Numbered from the stretch's first letter, positions 52,581 through 62,712 are shown. The stretch is DNA of 64,000 bases from Prevotella sp. (GCA_017428055.1 JAFRRN010000057.1:1-64000), one strand, 5' to 3'. Notes: generated from the sequence alone by a model not told the origin. Translations and numbers: made by a program.

Positions 52581-54092
52581 TTATTTGACAACCTTTTTGA
52601 TCCACTCGAACAGCTCATCCAAGGCATAGTCGCCGCTGTGGGGGCGGTTCCATGCCAGCAGGAAGTCCACGTCCTTGCCAGTGTTTTGCAGTTTGGTGGC
52701 GAGGTTGATGGGGATGGGAAATGCCGTGTCGCGGTCTCTTGCCCCATGTCGGATGTACCAATGCGGTGCGACGGTGGTCTGTGGGTCGTCGATGAAGTTC
52801 ATCGGGTTCATCAATATGACGAGCTGCCGGGTATTCTCGGAGAGGGCGGAGTGGTTCTTCCGTGCGGTGAAGTCGGTGAAGTTGACGCTGCTTCCCGTCA
52901 TGTCGCCAAACTCCTCGTTCTCTCCGCTGGCATCGTTCACCCCCTCAATCTTGCTGTCGAAGGCGGGTACGGTCTTCAAGGCTTGGGTAGATACCACGTA
53001 ATTGAGGTATTTAGGCATGTCGAGGTCGGTGATGTATTCGCCCACTTGCCTGCCGCCCATCATCATTGGTCGCATATTCCCCTCCCTCTTGGGCTTGACC
53101 CCGCCATTGATGGGTGCCGCGAAACGTCCCATTGCCGAGCTACTGAAGGTGAACCCGATGCTGTCAGGGATGTCTGCCCCCGCGTTCTTGGCGACTTGTG
53201 CCGCGCGGATAATCTCGCTTTTGATATAGTCAAGATAGTTGTCTGCCGTCAAGGGCGTGCCGTCGGGTTTATGCAGGTTGAGGCTGTTCACGTAGTTGGG
53301 GAACTGGTCATGCAGCTCCTGCGACAGGCTGAGGTGTGTCTCGTCGAGCTGTTGGCGTGAGTTGGTTTGGTTGTATAGCCACTCGTATGCCATATCGGCA
53401 TGGTCCAGGTCGGTGATGGGGCAGTAGCAGACCGCCGCGAAGACATCGTCGCGTGCGTCTGCGGCACCCATCTGCTTGAGGTAGGGGTCATATAGGGGAT
53501 GGTTGCCCGTACCACCCATCAATGCTGACAAGGCCCCTCCCGCGCTGGTTCCGTCGGTGATGATGCGCTCGGCATCGCCCGGCATCTCCTTGTCGAAATA
53601 GCGTAGGTAGCGTATAGCCGCCTTTAGGTCGAGGATGGCTTTGGGCGCGCGTCCAGTGTATATGGTGCTTTTTGACTTATAAGACTTATAAGCCTTATAC
53701 GTCTTGTAGTCGGGATAGGGGATGGAAGAGTTGCGTCCGCGTGTGCCGGGGATAACCACGACATAGCCTTCTTGCAATGCTCTGCCTGACGCGTCGCCCG
53801 CTTGTGGCTGGGCTGCCGCCGATGCCATGTACCCCCCTACGTAGGTGCGTAGGAATATGGGTGTTCGCTGTGTGGCGCCATCGGGGATGTAGACGTTGAG
53901 GAACTGATAAGTGGAGTCCTCCACGTTGGTCACATAGTAGAGGTTTTCGTATGCCGTATATCCGACAACCGTACCGTCGTACATCTGTAAGGTGTTCTTC
54001 ACGCCTTTCGTTGCGTCAAACGAAAGGGCCTTTTGTGCGCAAGCCCCACCAGCTAAACAAGCCGCGAGGAGCATGGTCATGATTTTTTTCAT
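52581..54092 (-). CDS. Exported tannase/feruloyl esterase-like alpha/beta hydrolase
   Basis: A 503-residue secreted hydrolase. Signal peptide MKKIMTMLLAACLAGGACAQ; nucleophile elbow DGTSAGGALSALMGG gives the catalytic Ser, and the probable His lies in WNRPHSGDYALDELFEWIKK near the C-terminus. The stretch ILMNPMNFIDDPQTTVAPHW and the subunit length resemble subtype B tannases, which split gallate esters; feruloyl esterase is the main alternative. A small microrepeat YKTYKAYKSYKSKSTIY is visible at about 128-145. It lies 38 bp after the DjlA-like gene. Confidence 0.75.
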   Translation of the reverse strand: MKKIMTMLLAACLAGGACAQKALSFDATKGVKNTLQMYDGTVVGYTAYENLYYVTNVEDSTYQFLNVYIPDGATQRTPIFLRTYVGGYMASAAAQPQAGDASGRALQEGYVVVIPGTRGRNSSIPYPDYKTYKAYKSYKSKSTIYTGRAPKAILDLKAAIRYLRYFDKEMPGDAERIITDGTSAGGALSALMGGTGNHPLYDPYLKQMGAADARDDVFAAVCYCPITDLDHADMAYEWLYNQTNSRQQLDETHLSLSQELHDQFPNYVNSLNLHKPDGTPLTADNYLDYIKSEIIRAAQVAKNAGADIPDSIGFTFSSSAMGRFAAPINGGVKPKREGNMRPMMMGGRQVGEYITDLDMPKYLNYVVSTQALKTVPAFDSKIEGVNDASGENEEFGDMTGSSVNFTDFTARKNHSALSENTRQLVILMNPMNFIDDPQTTVAPHWYIRHGARDRDTAFPIPINLATKLQNTGKDVDFLLAWNRPHSGDYALDELFEWIKKVVK

Positions 54093-54130
54093 CTGTTATT
54101 TGGTTTGAAAATAGGTGTGTCGTGGTAGGG

Positions 54131-54955
54131 TCACTTGATGCCGCGCGCCTTATAGATCTTGTCCTTGGCATCATTGATCTCCTGGAATTTCTTTTCCGCC
54201 GCCTTGCGGACATCCTCGCCGAGGGTCGCCACCTTGTCGGGATGGTGCTTGAGAGCCATCTTGCGGTAGGCGGCTTTCACCTCGTCGTCTGTGGCATCCT
54301 TGGTGATGCCCAGCACCTTATATGCCGCATCAAGGCTGTCTGCGCCCTCGCGGAGGTTGAGGATGGAGTCGATGTCTTGTTGCGAGAGCGACATATATTG
54401 CCCAATCTCGCGTATCGCCGATATTTCCTTGGGATGTACATTGCCGTCGGCTTGCGCAATCATCACGAGGAAGCTGAGCAGTTGCAGCCGCTGGGAATAG
54501 TCCATATTTTGTGCGATTTGCTGGCAGGCACTGCGGATGGTTGATTGAAACGCCGCCTCGCCCACTTGTTTCTGGTGGTCAAAGAGTTTCAAGAGGATCT
54601 GTTCCCCTTGCTGTACGGCGATGTCTCCGAAGTTTTGGCGGAGGAAGTTGCGTACCAATTCCATCTCTGAGTGCATCACCTTGCCGTCTGCCTTGATGAC
54701 ATACGAGGCGAGGGTGAGCAAGGAGAAGAGGAACGAGTTGCGCTGCCCCTCGTATTGCTGTTGCCGTGAGTAGCCTGTCTGTTGGTAGTCGTTGCCTTGT
54801 TGGTACCCGTCATAACCTTGGCTTCCGCTGTCATTGAGGATGTGGATGTCTGACATGGAGTCGAACAGCGACCCGATGAACAGCCCAACCAACGCCCCCA
54901 AAGGCCCAGCGGAGACGAAACCAAGGAATCCCCCAATCCATTTTCCCAATCCCAT
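54131..54955 (-). CDS. DjlA-like co-chaperone with TerB and J domains
   Basis: A 274-residue protein. N-terminal glycine-rich membrane segment (WIGGFLGFVSAGPLGALVGL), then a Gln/Tyr/Gly-rich linker, a TerB-like helical domain (about 75-185, from LLTLASYVIKADGKVMHSEM) and a C-terminal J domain with LGITKDATDDEVKAAYRKMA and HPD motif in KHHPDKVATL. It would recruit DnaK at the membrane. Homologous to DjlA of proteobacteria in layout. It starts 57 bp after cvfB. Confidence 0.85.
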   Translation of the reverse strand: MGLGKWIGGFLGFVSAGPLGALVGLFIGSLFDSMSDIHILNDSGSQGYDGYQQGNDYQQTGYSRQQQYEGQRNSFLFSLLTLASYVIKADGKVMHSEMELVRNFLRQNFGDIAVQQGEQILLKLFDHQKQVGEAAFQSTIRSACQQIAQNMDYSQRLQLLSFLVMIAQADGNVHPKEISAIREIGQYMSLSQQDIDSILNLREGADSLDAAYKVLGITKDATDDEVKAAYRKMALKHHPDKVATLGEDVRKAAEKKFQEINDAKDKIYKARGIK

Positions 54956-55012
54956 AGTATTGCTTTGTAGTTTATTTGTTGATTATTCGTAAAGGTGAAA
55001 AGGGTAGGGTGA

Positions 55013-55870
55013 TTATCTTCTTTTCCCCTTTTCACCTTTTCGTCGCAGTTGGATGCCCTCGTCGGTGATGTCTATCAGCCGTCTCTTGTATAGCTCGCCG
55101 ATGGCTTTCTTGTAGGTCTTCTTGCTCACATGGAAGCGGTACTTGATGTCCTCGGCGTCGCTCTTGTCGCCCAAGTCACAAAATCCGTCATGCTCTCGTA
55201 GGTATTGCATGAGCGTGGCAGAGAAGTCGAGGGTCTGCTTGCGGCCAGTAGGTTGCAGGGCAATGTCTATCTTGCCGTCTTCACGGACTTGGTTGACATA
55301 GCCTTTCATGCGGTCGCCCGTGTGAATGCGCTTGAATATCTGCCCCTCGTAGATGAGTCCGCTATATTTGTTGTCCACGATGACCTTGAAGCCGAGGTCT
55401 GTCTTTTGCCATATCAGCACTTCCACTTCCTGCCCTCTTTCGTATTCAGGTTTTTCCTCGTTAAGGAATTTATCCACTTTGGCAGATGCCACGATGCGGT
55501 AAGTCTCCTCGTCGATGTACACATATACAATATACGACTCGCCCACTTGCATCTTTTTCTTCTGCTCGCGGAACGGGCAGAAGAGGTCTTTCATCAAACC
55601 CCAGTTCAGGAAGGCACCGTATTGGTTGACCCATGCCACCTCCAAATAGGCGAAGTCGCCCACCTTACACAGTGGCGTTTCCGTCGTTGCCACAAGTCGT
55701 TCCTCATTGTCTAAGTACACAAAGACCTTCAGCACGTCGCCCATCTCGTATTTCTCGGGTACATAACGCTTCGGCAAAAGGATCTCGCCTAACACATCGC
55801 CATCGAGGTAGAGGCCGAAGTCCACCTCCTTGACGATTTCCAAATGGTTGTAATCTCCTATCTTTATCAT
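55013..55870 (-). CDS. cvfB: CvfB family S1 RNA-binding protein
   Basis: A 285-residue protein with three S1-type beta-barrels (about 5-65, 70-135, 145-215) and a winged-helix tail (about 225-275, [20 protein letters not shown]). CvfB is a conserved virulence-regulator in Staphylococcus; S1 domains suggest RNA binding. The N-terminus [20 protein letters not shown] matches the family. Its ATG overlaps the lolD stop by four bases, indicating translational coupling. Confidence 0.85.
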   Translation of the reverse strand: MIKIGDYNHLEIVKEVDFGLYLDGDVLGEILLPKRYVPEKYEMGDVLKVFVYLDNEERLVATTETPLCKVGDFAYLEVAWVNQYGAFLNWGLMKDLFCPFREQKKKMQVGESYIVYVYIDEETYRIVASAKVDKFLNEEKPEYERGQEVEVLIWQKTDLGFKVIVDNKYSGLIYEGQIFKRIHTGDRMKGYVNQVREDGKIDIALQPTGRKQTLDFSATLMQYLREHDGFCDLGDKSDAEDIKYRFHVSKKTYKKAIGELYKRRLIDITDEGIQLRRKGEKGKRR

Positions 55871-56562
55871 GTCTCAATGTCATTAAGTGTCTCTCTTTTT
55901 TCCATGTTGTCCAACTCGATAAGCCCGTCGCGAAGGTGGATGGTGCGGTCTGTAATACCTGCCAATTCCTCATCGTGGGTGACGATGACGAATGTCTGCC
56001 CGAACTTGTCGCGCAGGTCGAAGAACAGTTGGTGTAGTTCCGCCTTGTTTTGCGAGTCAAGGCTACCGCTCGGTTCGTCCGCCAAGATGACGGCGGGATG
56101 GTTGACCAATGCCCGTGCCACGGCAACCCGCTGTTTCTCACCGCCCGATAACTCGTTGGGCTTGTGGCTGGCGCGGTCCTCCAATCCCATGAATGCCAAC
56201 AACTCCTCGGCTCTCGCCTTCGCCTCGCGGTGTGACTTCTTGGCGATGAAGGCGGGAATCATGATGTTTTCCAAGGCGGTAAATTCGGGTAGGAGTTGGT
56301 GAAACTGGAACACAAAGCCGATATGCTGGTTTCGGAAGTCGCTGATTTCCTTGGCGTTCAACTTGCTCACGTCGATGCCATTCACGACGATGGTGCCGCT
56401 GTCGGGCTTGTCAAGGGTGCCGATGATTTGCAGGAGCGTGGTCTTTCCTGCGCCGCTTGGCCCCACGATGCTCACCACTTCTCCCTTGTCGATATGCAGG
56501 TCGATGCCTTTCAACACCTGTAATGTCCCAAAACTTTTCTTAATGTCCTTAATGTCTATCAT
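55867..56562 (-). CDS. lolD: Lipoprotein-releasing ABC ATPase LolD
   Basis: A 231-residue ATPase of the LolCDE/MacB group. Walker [12 protein letters not shown]-loop [16 protein letters not shown], signature [15 protein letters not shown], Walker [13 protein letters not shown] and switch His THDEE are all intact. The ATG at 56562 overlaps the antiporter TGA by four bases and gives the standard start [12 protein letters not shown]; a longer frame to 56592 is improbable. LolC/E permease genes are not adjacent, so the partner is located elsewhere. Confidence 0.85.
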   Translation of the reverse strand: MIDIKDIKKSFGTLQVLKGIDLHIDKGEVVSIVGPSGAGKTTLLQIIGTLDKPDSGTIVVNGIDVSKLNAKEISDFRNQHIGFVFQFHQLLPEFTALENIMIPAFIAKKSHREAKARAEELLAFMGLEDRASHKPNELSGGEKQRVAVARALVNHPAVILADEPSGSLDSQNKAELHQLFFDLRDKFGQTFVIVTHDEELAGITDRTIHLRDGLIELDNMEKRETLNDIET

Positions 56563-58691
56563 GTCATTCGATGTATCAGTTTGTAAATCCACTCGCGGAT
56601 AGTCATGTATGCACTCTGCTCCTCGGTATGTTGCGGCTGGGCGAATGTCATCTCATCCATCGCGTCTCCATACTGGTCGGGGAAGATAATCATCATGTTC
56701 GTGCCGCTGAAATAGTTGGTCAATTCCTCGGGAAGGCGGTCCATGGCGGCTTTGTAGGATAGCGAGCCCTTACGCGCCGTTACCACCACGAAGATGTGGT
56801 CTGCGGCAATGCTGCCCGCCAGTTGTGGCAACTCGTTCCAGTGTTCCATCTCCGTGAACGAAGAACGGATGCCTACGTGTCTCGTCTTGATATACTCGCC
56901 GATGAGTTCAAGCGTGTCCCGTCGCCCATGGAAGTTGATGCGGCAGTCCAAATTACGTGCCATGCGCGACAGCCTTTCCAGCCATCGATAGAATCCCACC
57001 TCATATTGTGCCCTGGAAGGCACACATACCTGGATCATCCTAAGGGTGTTGAGCGGTTGCATGATACGCGCCATGATGATCTGGCGGCTCAATCCGTTGA
57101 ACAGGCTTTGGTGGAACTGTCCCCAGAACTTGGGCGACACATCCTTGTGGGTGTGCATCCCGATGATGATTTCCGATGCCTTGAACTCCTTGAAGGCGTG
57201 TTTGATGCCGTTGGCGATGTTGGCGGCGATGCGCACTTGCGTCTGCATCCGCACGTCGAAGCCCGCCGCATATTGTGTCACTTGCTCCAGTAACTGTTGC
57301 CCGCGCTCTTGGTTTTTCAGCATGTTCTCATCGTCGTACACCACGTTCAGCCCCACAAAGCCGCGGTTGAGCTTAGCGTTGCGCATGACGGTGGCGAGGT
57401 CAATGAGGTTGTTGGCATACTCGGGGTATTTCACGGGGATGAGGAATTTCTCGTCATCGTTCTTAATCCCCGCATCAGGTACCAAGTCCTTGTCGCGCAA
57501 GACGATGCGTTGCGCCGACCGCTCCGTCAAGATGGTGGAGATGACACACGTGAAGAGAATCATCATCACTACACCATTGAGGATGTCATCGTTGACCAAC
57601 GACACGCCAGGGGCTACCTCCGTCTCCATCCCCACCATCACCATGGCGATGGCACCGGCAGCATGGGCGCAGGTGAGGCCAAACATCATGTGCCCCGATG
57701 ACATCGGCAGCTTGAAGTCGATACACGCCACGTAGGCGGCGACGGCCTTGCCAAAGGTGCCGAAGAACACGAAACAGAGGACAATCCAGATGATATCGCC
57801 GCCGTGGAAGAGCAGCCGCACGTTGATCAACATACCCACGCCGATGAGGAAATAGGGGATAAACAATGCGTTACCAATAAACTCGATGCGGTTCATCAAT
57901 GCCGAGACATGCGGTATGTAGCGGTTGAGGATGATTCCGGAGACGAATGCGCCGAAGATTCCCTCCACTCCAATGGCCTCGCTTAACGCTGCGCTCAGGA
58001 ACAACATCGCCATCACGAAGATGTATTGCATCACCGAGTCGGAGTAACGGCGAAGGAACCAGCGGGCAAGACGGGGCACCAGCAACGTGATGCCGATGCA
58101 ATAGACCGCGAACTTCACGATGAAACTCGCCCAAAACCATACGCCGACTTCGTTCTTGTGGGCTGCCACAATCATCGCCAATGCCACAAGCGACAGGAAG
58201 AGCGACACCATGGTGCCTCCCACGCTCAACGTCACGCTCGGCTTACGTTGCAACCCGTAACGGATGACGATAGGGTAGGCTATCAAGGTGTTGGAAGCCA
58301 TGATGCAACTCAGCAGCAGCGACGTGGCAGGGGAATAATGCAGGAAGGCGACACCCACCACGTACATCATCAGCGAGGGGATGAGAAAGGTGAGCAGACC
58401 GTAGATACCCACCTTCCCTAAATCTTTCTTGAGGCCTTCCATGTCCATCTCCAAGGCGGCGAGGAACATGATGTAATAAAGGCCCACCTTGCCGAGAATC
58501 TCAAACGACTTGTCCCTCTCCAAGATGCCCAAGCCGTATTTCCCTAACAATACGCCCGCCAATACCATGCCGATGATATGGGGTATGCGCAACTTTCCCA
58601 TCACGATCGGCGCGGAGAGGATGACCAACAGCACCACGAGGAATATCAACGTGGGGTCGGCGATGGGGAAGTATTGGGCGATGTTTGACAA
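56559..58691 (-). CDS. CPA2-type cation:proton antiporter
   Basis: A 710-residue protein. About 12-13 membrane helices span residues 12-390, including [18 protein letters not shown] and the KefB-like core [21 protein letters not shown] large cytoplasmic half (about 400-700) contains two USP-like nucleotide-binding folds (for example [36 protein letters not shown]). The start is a TTG at 58691, which is the only candidate that keeps the first helix; this is unusual. Leads the minus-strand run antiporter - lolD - cvfB and on. Confidence 0.85.
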   Translation of the reverse strand: MSNIAQYFPIADPTLIFLVVLLVILSAPIVMGKLRIPHIIGMVLAGVLLGKYGLGILERDKSFEILGKVGLYYIMFLAALEMDMEGLKKDLGKVGIYGLLTFLIPSLMMYVVGVAFLHYSPATSLLLSCIMASNTLIAYPIVIRYGLQRKPSVTLSVGGTMVSLFLSLVALAMIVAAHKNEVGVWFWASFIVKFAVYCIGITLLVPRLARWFLRRYSDSVMQYIFVMAMLFLSAALSEAIGVEGIFGAFVSGIILNRYIPHVSALMNRIEFIGNALFIPYFLIGVGMLINVRLLFHGGDIIWIVLCFVFFGTFGKAVAAYVACIDFKLPMSSGHMMFGLTCAHAAGAIAMVMVGMETEVAPGVSLVNDDILNGVVMMILFTCVISTILTERSAQRIVLRDKDLVPDAGIKNDDEKFLIPVKYPEYANNLIDLATVMRNAKLNRGFVGLNVVYDDENMLKNQERGQQLLEQVTQYAAGFDVRMQTQVRIAANIANGIKHAFKEFKASEIIIGMHTHKDVSPKFWGQFHQSLFNGLSRQIIMARIMQPLNTLRMIQVCVPSRAQYEVGFYRWLERLSRMARNLDCRINFHGRRDTLELIGEYIKTRHVGIRSSFTEMEHWNELPQLAGSIAADHIFVVVTARKGSLSYKAAMDRLPEELTNYFSGTNMMIIFPDQYGDAMDEMTFAQPQHTEEQSAYMTIREWIYKLIHRMT

Positions 58692-58715
58692 TTGCTTGAG
58701 TTTTAATTTCGCCTA

Positions 58716-58723
58716 CAAAGGTA
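58716..58723 (-). promoter_or_regulatory. -7 box for antiporter run
   Basis: TACCTTTG on the minus strand, 24 bp before the TTG start. It sits just beyond the terminator hairpin of the Sel1 gene. Confidence 0.5.
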
Positions 58724-58726
58724 AGC

Positions 58727-58750
58727 AAAAAAAGTGGAAAACCCACTTTT
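58727..58750 (-). terminator. Rho-independent terminator of Sel1 gene
   Basis: On the minus strand AAAAGTGG/CCACTTTT (58743-58750 with 58730-58737) with a 5-base loop, followed by T residues. It partially covers the -33 region of the antiporter promoter. Confidence 0.75.
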
Positions 58751-58795
58751 CGTTGCTTTCTTTATGGCATCTTCGCCTGATTTGCGGCGGGGAAA

Positions 58796-59365
58796 CTATT
58801 TCTTGAGGAGGGCCAACATCCGCTTGGCATCCTCGTCGCCATTGGCAGCGTCGTCCTTGATTTTCTTCAAAATCTCCTTGCCGTCCTTCTCGTCGCTGAT
58901 TGCCTTCTTGAGTAACGACTTGGCTTTGGCCTCGTCGGCTGGCACATCCTTGCCTTTCAGGTATGCCTTTCCCAATTGGTATTGTGCGTCGGCATTGTCT
59001 TGCTTGGCGGCCAAGGTGAAATAGTGGATGGCTTTCTTACGGTCTTTTGCCGTGCCTTCGCCTTCCTTGTAGCATTTGCCCACTTGGTATTGGGCTTTCG
59101 CATAACCCTGTTCGGCAGACTTGGAATACCATTTGAAGGCTTGCTTTTCGTCTTTCGCCACACCGTTCCCTTTCTCATAGCAACGGCCAAGGCGGTATTG
59201 CGCCTTCTTATGCCCCTTCTCCGCAGCGGGTCTCAACTTGACTATCGCCTTGGCATAGTCCTTTTTGTCATAGAGAGCCTTACCCTCCTTGTACAACGTC
59301 TCCGCATTCTGTGCGCTCGCCACCATGCCTATCAGCAGGGCAAGCATTGTCATCCATTTTCTCAT
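58796..59365 (-). CDS. Exported Sel1-repeat protein
   Basis: A 189-residue protein with signal peptide MRKWMTMLALLIGMVASAQ. One TPR-like unit (AETLYKEGKALYDKKDYAKA) and three Sel1 repeats (KAQYRLGRCYEKGNGVAKDE, KAQYQVGKCYKEGEGTAKDR, DAQYQLGKAYLKGKDVPADE) follow, with a Lys-rich end. Sel1 repeats are helical scaffolds for protein binding. Partner unknown. The gene is between the antiporter run and the truncated RhuM gene. Confidence 0.85.
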   Translation of the reverse strand: MRKWMTMLALLIGMVASAQNAETLYKEGKALYDKKDYAKAIVKLRPAAEKGHKKAQYRLGRCYEKGNGVAKDEKQAFKWYSKSAEQGYAKAQYQVGKCYKEGEGTAKDRKKAIHYFTLAAKQDNADAQYQLGKAYLKGKDVPADEAKAKSLLKKAISDEKDGKEILKKIKDDAANGDEDAKRMLALLKK

Positions 59366-59405
59366 TATCGTCTTTTTTTTATGTTTTCAGATTATTTGAT
59401 AGTTC

Positions 59406-59669
59406 TCACATATCATTTGAAATAACTTCATGGTAACTTTTGCCATCGGCGGCAGTAGTTAAGAAATCCTTAACAACTGATTTTTTGTCAAACTCCTTGT
59501 CTCTCAGCACTCCAGCGATGTGCATACTGATGTTTGGCTTGGAGGTCCCAAAAAGTTCTGCCATCTGTTGTTGGTTGAGCCAAACCTTACCGTCGCGGGC
59601 AAATAAGGCGACCGATGCCTTGCCGTCGTGGGTGCGGTAGATGATGATGTTTGATGGGTCGTCGTTCAT
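59406..59669 (-). pseudogene. RhuM family protein, 3'-truncated
   Basis: An 87-residue frame whose sequence matches the N-terminus of RhuM/virulence-RhuM proteins: IIIYRTHDGKASVALFARDG, KVWLNQQQMAELFGTSKPNI and SMHIAGVLRDKEFDKKSVVK. RhuM proteins normally reach about 330 residues with a conserved part after SYHVKYYNLD-type sequence, which is missing here: the chain stops at SYHEVISNDM. So the gene is a remnant or a very short form. It follows the restriction-modification gene by 16 bp on the same strand, a common neighbourhood for RhuM. Confidence 0.75.
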
Positions 59670-59685
59670 GATGGTATGGTGTTTT

Positions 59686-62631
59686 TCATTTCGTTTGATG
59701 TTTCTTGCCTTGCGATGCGAGGCGGACGCTCTCGCGGAGGAGGCGGAGGGCAATCTCCTCGTCGCCCATGTCGGGGCGCAAGCCGATGGGCTCGTAGGCG
59801 GCGAACACGGCGCGGTCGTTGGAGCGGTGGGCATCGAGGAGGTCGGCAGGCATGAGGTCGGGGTCGTAGAGTTGGCGCAGGGTGCTGCCGTCGTGCCGCT
59901 CCCGTACCTCTAATATATGTCGGGCGGTCTGCTCGATTCGCTGGTAGAGGGCAGGGGAGGATGTGGCGGAAAGGGACGGCCACGGGAAATTGTTGTATAC
60001 AACCTCAATGGAATAGCGGTAATCGCTCTTCATCCGCCCGCATACCGTCCGCATCCAAGCCATGTGGATGGACGATTCGAGAACGCCAAAATGATAGGGT
60101 GTCACATTGGGCATCAATCTAACAAGGTTGCTACAAAGGATGTTGGGAGTCATATAACCGATGGGAACATACTTCCTACGCTCAGATGATACCTCTGGAA
60201 TGACGAGATAATCTCCTTCCGGCATGTTTTCCACGTGGAATCTTGTGGGCTTCTCCGCCAGTTTCCTCGTCGATAAACTATCTCTTTCAAGGCGGTATTC
60301 TCTAACTGCCTTTACTCTCTTTTTGCAAAGAGGCATCTTGTCCAAGACATTTGGTTCGCAATCGCCTAACCATAGGCAATATCTCGGAATGCCGCTGATA
60401 AACTCTTTCGCCCCATACCAAGGATGGAAAAACGCCGCGCTCTGTGGCTCTTTTCGGATAAAGTCGTCCTTTTCCTCCTCGGTGAAGAGATAATTGCCAT
60501 CATCGATAGGCTTGTTTCCTATTCCGATGAGAGGCACGTCGCAGAGTGGCTTTTTGAGGCTGGGGTTGATGAAATAACTCTCTGCGGGCATGAGATAGTT
60601 GTTGATTTGCTTGCAGGAGATGGTCTCGCCGTCCTCTTGGTATATGTGGCAGGGGTCGTCGGGCTTGCGTTTGTTGCAATGGAACCCGATGATGACACAA
60701 TGCACCTGTGCCATTTTTTTGGCTTTGTTGAACCACCGGAAGGTGCGCCAGGCGAAGGCGATGTGCAGGTGGTAATGGGTCATGAGCGGCTTCCACAGGA
60801 GTGCGGCGTGCTCGCCTTGCACGATGCTGTTGGTCGAGACGAGGGCGGCGCGTATGCGGGGGTAGCCCTGCATGTATTGTGCCGCCTTGGCATACCAGGC
60901 GCAGACGAAGTCGAGGTCGCCCACATTGTTCCATACGGGCTTGCCGCTATGGTCGGTGTCGCCCATGACGGTGCGCATGGCGGCTTTCTTGCGCTCCTTC
61001 TCCTCCTTGGAGTCGCTGCCTCCCCGTGCCCCCTTGAATGGTGGGTTGCCAATGATATATATGGTGGCACTGGGCTTTCGCCGCAACACGTCGTTCCAGT
61101 CGGTAGAGAGGGCATCGGCGCAACGGATGTTGTTGTTCGTCTCCAACGGCAGGAGGTTGAGCGAACAGTGCAACACCTCCTCCGTCTTCCGCATCAGTTG
61201 GCACTCCGCAATCCACAACGACGTGCGGGCGACGGACGCGGCGAAGTGGTCCACCTCGATACCGAAGAACTGTCCCATGTGTACTTTGCACGGGTCGGTG
61301 GTCTCTATCTTGGTCTCATGTTGGAACTCTATCTCGCTCTCGATGGCTTTCAGTTCCAGTTCGTGCAACGCCTTGTAGGTCTCGGTGAGGAAGTTGCCAC
61401 TGCCACAGGCGGGGTCGAGGAAACGCAGGCTCGCCAGTTGGTCGCGGAAACGTTCCAACTGGGTGTACTTCAATTCCTTTTCCGCCTTGGTGGAGATGGG
61501 GAGAGGCAGGATTTGGCTTAACTCTTCTGCCAACGAGTCGAGGAAGAGGGGGCCGATGAGGCGGTGGATGTTGGCGGGCGTGGTGTAGTGCATCCCGCCC
61601 GAGTCGCGCACGTCGGAGGCGACGGTGGACTCGAAGATACACCCGAAGTTGGTGGGTGAGATCTCCTCCCACGAGAAGTTCTCGCCCGTGTCCTTGAGCT
61701 TCAGGTGCCACGCTTGCAACAGGTGGAGGCGCACCACGCCGTCGATGGCAGGGGTCTTGTAGGCGTCGGCTTGGTGGAACAGGCCGCCATTGACGTAGGG
61801 GAAGGCGCGGATGGTCTTGTCTACCAACCGATAGGCGGGCGACAGGCGTTTCTTCTCGTTGGTGTCGAGCCAGAGGAAGAGCGTGTCGAACTTCTCGCTC
61901 AACTCATTCGCGGGATATTTCTCCAAGAATGTACTGAACTGCCCGTCGTCGAAGATGCCCGCATCCTCGGCATACAGGCAGAACACCAGACGGACGCAGA
62001 ACATGTTGAGCGACTGCAATTCGGCGGGTGTGGGGTGGGGCGTGAGGCGCAACAGGCGGTCGTATACCAGGCTGATGTACTCGCTGGCGGTGGTGGCAAC
62101 CTTCTCCTCGCGCCGCTCATCGACGGGGCGTTCCATGCCATACGGCTCGATGAGGAAGCGCAACTCGCGCCACCGACGGGGCAGTTGGTCGAGGGGGATG
62201 ATACGCTGGGGCGCGTTTTTGTGGTAGCTGTCCCAGATACGGAACTCGGCAAAGTTGCAGGCGATGACGTAACGGCCCGTGTCGGGCTTGTCCATCTTCT
62301 CGAAGTAGCGTATGCCCTGCTCCATCGGGGTGAGCCATGCGCCGTCGCTCTGCTCCTCCTTGAGGTCGAGGTTCACGCCGTGGCTCTTCTGTTCGATGAC
62401 CACCTTGGATGTCTTGACATACACGTCGATGCTCTTCGTGGTGCCGCCAAACTTGACGGGACGCTGCACCTCAATCTCCTTTCTCGACCGTGGGATGCCT
62501 AATACATCCTCCAACAGGTCTTCCCAAAAGGTCTTGTCGTCCTGCCGCTCCTTGCCTCTTCCCTGCCATTCCTGCACGAAAGCCTGTGCCGCCCGTTTGA
62601 TGTCAGAAGCCTTGCGTGTTGCCATCGTCAT
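59686..62631 (-). CDS. MmeI-like (type IIL/IIG) restriction-modification enzyme
   Basis: A 981-residue single-chain restriction and DNA N6-adenine methyltransferase. The N-terminus carries a PD-(D/E)XK nuclease with D69 and E80-Q-K82 (IDVYVKTSKVVIEQKSHG), as in MmeI. The helical connector includes GGMHYTTPANIHRLI (about 345-360). The methyltransferase core has motif I LDPACGSGNFLTE (405-417) and catalytic IGNPPFKGARGG (motif IV, NPPF 529-532). The C-terminal third is the target recognition region. Such enzymes cleave about 20 bases from the site and methylate one strand. ATG at 62625 is an alternative start. All expected motifs are present, so the gene looks functional. Confidence 0.88.
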   Translation of the reverse strand: MTMATRKASDIKRAAQAFVQEWQGRGKERQDDKTFWEDLLEDVLGIPRSRKEIEVQRPVKFGGTTKSIDVYVKTSKVVIEQKSHGVNLDLKEEQSDGAWLTPMEQGIRYFEKMDKPDTGRYVIACNFAEFRIWDSYHKNAPQRIIPLDQLPRRWRELRFLIEPYGMERPVDERREEKVATTASEYISLVYDRLLRLTPHPTPAELQSLNMFCVRLVFCLYAEDAGIFDDGQFSTFLEKYPANELSEKFDTLFLWLDTNEKKRLSPAYRLVDKTIRAFPYVNGGLFHQADAYKTPAIDGVVRLHLLQAWHLKLKDTGENFSWEEISPTNFGCIFESTVASDVRDSGGMHYTTPANIHRLIGPLFLDSLAEELSQILPLPISTKAEKELKYTQLERFRDQLASLRFLDPACGSGNFLTETYKALHELELKAIESEIEFQHETKIETTDPCKVHMGQFFGIEVDHFAASVARTSLWIAECQLMRKTEEVLHCSLNLLPLETNNNIRCADALSTDWNDVLRRKPSATIYIIGNPPFKGARGGSDSKEEKERKKAAMRTVMGDTDHSGKPVWNNVGDLDFVCAWYAKAAQYMQGYPRIRAALVSTNSIVQGEHAALLWKPLMTHYHLHIAFAWRTFRWFNKAKKMAQVHCVIIGFHCNKRKPDDPCHIYQEDGETISCKQINNYLMPAESYFINPSLKKPLCDVPLIGIGNKPIDDGNYLFTEEEKDDFIRKEPQSAAFFHPWYGAKEFISGIPRYCLWLGDCEPNVLDKMPLCKKRVKAVREYRLERDSLSTRKLAEKPTRFHVENMPEGDYLVIPEVSSERRKYVPIGYMTPNILCSNLVRLMPNVTPYHFGVLESSIHMAWMRTVCGRMKSDYRYSIEVVYNNFPWPSLSATSSPALYQRIEQTARHILEVRERHDGSTLRQLYDPDLMPADLLDAHRSNDRAVFAAYEPIGLRPDMGDEEIALRLLRESVRLASQGKKHQTK

Positions 62632-62644
62632 CGTTTTGTTGTCG

Positions 62645-62652
62645 CAAAGATA
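62645..62652 (-). promoter_or_regulatory. -7 box for RM gene
   Basis: TATCTTTG on the minus strand ending 14 bp before the ATG at 62631, implying a leader of only about 7-13 bases. Confidence 0.5.
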
Positions 62653-62704
62653 GCGTTTTTTTCTGATTTTGGCGGTGTTTTTTTGTTTTTTCGGAATAAT
62701 GCAC

Positions 62705-62712
62705 TATATTTG
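62705..62712 (+). promoter_or_regulatory. -7 box for HigBA remnant
   Basis: TATATTTG, 22 bp before the ATG at 62735. It is divergent from the RM promoter 53 bp away. Confidence 0.45.

Noticed and set aside
60424-61521. Long plus-strand frame (365 codons) opposite the RM gene
   Set aside because: Antisense to a gene with intact motifs I and IV; no recognisable domain, no promoter box.
59686-62631. BREX PglX or type I HsdM methyltransferase
   Set aside because: The N-terminal D69...E80-Q-K82 nuclease and total length match MmeI-like single-chain enzymes; no brx, hsdS or hsdR genes adjoin.
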